This document shows, piece by piece, positions 30,958 to 32,387 of a stretch of 32,387 nucleotides of DNA (its first letter is position 1; each line of letters starts with the position of its first letter). Location of the stretch: positions 1 to 32,387 of the forward strand of contig BOAU01000015.1 of NCBI GenBank assembly GCA_026002025.1, written 5' to 3'. The notes beneath the pieces were generated by a model that saw only the letters and a list, made by a program, of their open reading frames with translations, was not told where the DNA came from and searched no databases. The position numbers were made by a program, and so were the translations under genes. The stretch is from Spirochaetia bacterium. Lineage in GTDB: Bacteria > Spirochaetota > Spirochaetia > Treponematales > Breznakiellaceae.

Positions 30958-31452
30958 ATGGACTTTCACATGAAGTTGCCTCGTTGCAAAAGGGAATTTG
31001 CCCTGTTTATGGCTATTATTTCAATAATATCCGTAAATATTATAGCCCCTTTGATTACCTGTTTTGAAATGGGGTTTCATTTATGGGTATGGGCAGATGT
31101 TTTGATGATTATTCCGTTCATTTGGCTGGCAGTTATCGCATTGGTGCTGCTGACTTATAAACCAGCCGAATTGCTTACAAGGAAAATTGTTAAACATGGT
31201 GACAGCTTCAATTCAACGGTTACAATAAACATTTTGTGCACTGTTTTTTTGTTATCGATATTCCTTACAATCATCGGAACGTGGATAGGTAGCAGACATT
31301 TGAGTATGGAACCAATTGTTGGTTTTTTTTATAAATGGCCTCGTAATTTTACCATATCCCTTGGTGTGGAATTGCTCATTGCCCAACCTGTCGCCCGATT
31401 TGTTATGTTAAAATATCATCAATATAATGATGGTAAAATAAAAATAATATAA
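30958..31452 (+). CDS. Small integral membrane protein, DUF2798-like
   Basis: A 164-residue protein with four hydrophobic segments in two similar halves. Each half ends in a motif resembling DUF2798: WADVLMIIPFIWLAVIALVLLTYKPAELLTRKIV, and FTISLGVELLIAQPVARFVM. The start has AAGGAG at good spacing; MDFHMKLPRCKREF also contains a second ATG at 30970. AT-rich, so probably acquired. Function of the family unknown. A terminator follows 10 bases after the stop. Confidence 0.6.
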   Translation: MDFHMKLPRCKREFALFMAIISIISVNIIAPLITCFEMGFHLWVWADVLMIIPFIWLAVIALVLLTYKPAELLTRKIVKHGDSFNSTVTINILCTVFLLSIFLTIIGTWIGSRHLSMEPIVGFFYKWPRNFTISLGVELLIAQPVARFVMLKYHQYNDGKIKII

Positions 31453-31462
31453 AGCAAAACAA

Positions 31463-31496
31463 ACGGCACATAACATACGCTATGCGCCGTTTTTTC
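31463..31496 (+). terminator. Intrinsic terminator with loop ACATACGC
   Basis: ACGGC-A-CATA pairs with TATG-C-GCCGT around the loop ACATACGC, followed by six Ts. The loop is identical to that of the hairpin at 15993-16020. Confidence 0.8.
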
Positions 31497-31499
31497 TTT

Positions 31500-31880
31500 T
31501 TATATATTGCCTGTAATTACTTCCTTTATTACCGCAAAATATTCCCTGACATAATAATTTAGTAATAGTAATGGTGGCGTCTTACTCCCTATTCCACCAA
31601 TATCTTTATATCCTATTTTCCTTGCAATACTTTTAGCTCGAAATAAATGAAAATCTGATGATACTATTACAATTTTTTTGTTTATGTTAATCAGATTCCT
31701 GGAAAATATAAGGTTTTCATAGGTATTTGTAGAAACATCTTCCATAATAATACGATTTTTTTCAATTCCATTATTTTCCAATAATGCGGCCATTACTTTT
31801 GCTTCTGTAACTATTTCATGAAATCCTTGACCTCCACTAACAACTACATTTGAATTTATATTTTGTTTAAGATAATTAAT
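31500..31880 (-). pseudogene. DUF218 (YdcF/SanA-like) gene, 5' part removed by an insertion sequence
   Basis: The frame is open from the insertion-sequence edge to the stop at 31500. It carries the second half of a DUF218 domain: SNVVVSGGQGFHEIVTEAKVMAALLE, RIIMEDVSTNTYENLIFS and VIVSSDFHLFRAKSIARKIGY. DUF218 proteins are membrane-linked and implicated in envelope or S-adenosylmethionine-related functions. The N-terminal membrane anchor and the first motif are absent. An in-frame ATG at 31793 would give only 97 residues, so the gene is taken as broken. AT-rich. Confidence 0.8.
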
Positions 31881-32387
31881 GGGGCTCTTCCGGCTATGAG
31901 GTGGAAGGACTCATGTCCAAACCGCCCAGGTGAAAAAGGATAGAACGCTTAAACCGTTCTTTGTTCCGAAACCCAAAGGCGATTTTTTTAATGCGTTGAA
32001 TGCAAGCATTCTTGGATTCAAGCATACTGTTGTTGGCCCTCAGCCGGATCGCATTGATGATTCCCCAGAAATAATGTTTGATAGTTTTACCCACCTGTAT
32101 CATTTCAGGAATCCGGCAGCGGCTTATCCATCCAAGCAGACGCTTCCAGTTGCGCTCCACTACAGACATATACCGAAGCTCCCATATCGTAGCGGCGGTT
32201 TCTTTTATCCGCCACGCGCGGGATGTTTGTAAATGTAACCGGGTGAGGTCAAGAAACCCCCTGCGTTTTTTGGTGCGGTTGTCTGCGCGTTCTGAATTCG
32301 CAAGCCACTTGAACCGCGTCCTGGTTAAGGGGCTTGAACCTGATTCGGCGGCAAGGGCCCGGTGTTCCCGCGACCTCACTTTATCCA
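31881..32387 (-). mobile_element. ISL3-family insertion sequence (one end only)
   Basis: The element begins at about 31881-31884 with GGGGCTCTTCCGGCTATGAG, a typical ISL3-like terminal sequence, exactly where the DUF218 frame is interrupted. The other end, and any 8-bp target duplication, lie outside the window. Confidence 0.75.
31894..32387 (-). CDS. ISL3-family transposase, C-terminal part (partial)
   Basis: The frame is open to the right window edge, so the 5' part is missing. The visible 164 residues match the end of the DDE_Tnp_ISL3 domain: LANSERADNRTKKRRGFLDL, AWRIKETAATIWE, HYFWGIINAIRLRANNSMLESKNACIQRIKKIAFGFRNKERFKRSILFHLGGL. The last catalytic Glu is that of NSMLESKN. A GTG at 32379 is not the true start. 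It stops 10-13 bases inside the insertion-sequence end. Confidence 0.88.
   Translation of the reverse strand, partial: DKVRSREHRALAAESGSSPLTRTRFKWLANSERADNRTKKRRGFLDLTRLHLQTSRAWRIKETAATIWELRYMSVVERNWKRLLGWISRCRIPEMIQVGKTIKHYFWGIINAIRLRANNSMLESKNACIQRIKKIAFGFRNKERFKRSILFHLGGLDMSPSTS

Noticed and set aside
1..32387. CRISPR arrays, rRNA genes, replication origin
   Set aside because: No regularly spaced repeat-spacer series, no rRNA signature and no DnaA-box cluster were seen anywhere in the window.

Overview
The window looks like a piece of a spirochaete chromosome, most likely a gut-associated Treponema. This is inferred from gene content and order. The run alaS – parvulin-type PPIase – nusB – TPR membrane protein – groES (without groEL) – short group-2 sigma factor matches the treponemal layout as I recall it. 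The two LplB/LplC-type permeases, many sugar-related enzymes and an alanyl-tRNA synthetase lacking the usual C-terminal domain also fit. No database search was possible. Most of the window is GC-rich. Three stretches are clearly AT-rich: about 5640-6750, 16030-19200 and 30790-31880. They look acquired.

Layout. 1-1996: end of a carbohydrate ABC transporter operon (solute-binding protein tail and two permeases). 2006-2088: tRNA-Leu(CAA) on the minus strand, downstream of a DUF1015 gene. 3522-5621: an aldo/keto reductase and an AAA-family ATPase_2 protein with a repeat-rich promoter. 5655-6485: an AT-rich ProC-like reductase. 6798-11053: a Gfo/Idh/MocA oxidoreductase with an operator-like palindrome, then a complete ECF transporter (S, fused double ATPase, T). 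11103-11763: a HigBA-type toxin-antitoxin pair. 11776-15120: phosphofructokinase and a secreted DUF4015 glycosidase-like protein, divergently transcribed. 15092-15717: a frameshifted Uma2-family gene, followed by a cluster of hairpins. 16032-19176: a three-gene gtr glycosylation operon. 19222-21465: a GH3 glycosidase. 21562-29166: the housekeeping block. 29181-30545: a MATE exporter. 30958-31452: a small membrane protein. 31500-32387: a DUF218 gene cut by an ISL3-family insertion sequence that runs off the window.

The strongest regulatory signals are the following. (i) A textbook sigma-54 promoter with a 25-bp upstream palindrome lies in front of a sigma-70-family gene, suggesting an RpoN-to-sigma cascade. 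(ii) A 13-C homopolymer sits inside the first codons of gtrB, the hallmark of phase-variable surface glycosylation. (iii) The Uma2 gene is split exactly at an in-frame G_GGT_TTT slippery heptamer followed by a perfect hairpin. (iv) The toxin promoter is placed so that the predicted transcription start is the A of the toxin ATG, with an operator-like inverted repeat between the promoter elements. (v) Several operator arrays and dispersed hairpin families are present, including two terminator-position hairpins that share an identical 8-nt loop with compensating stem changes.
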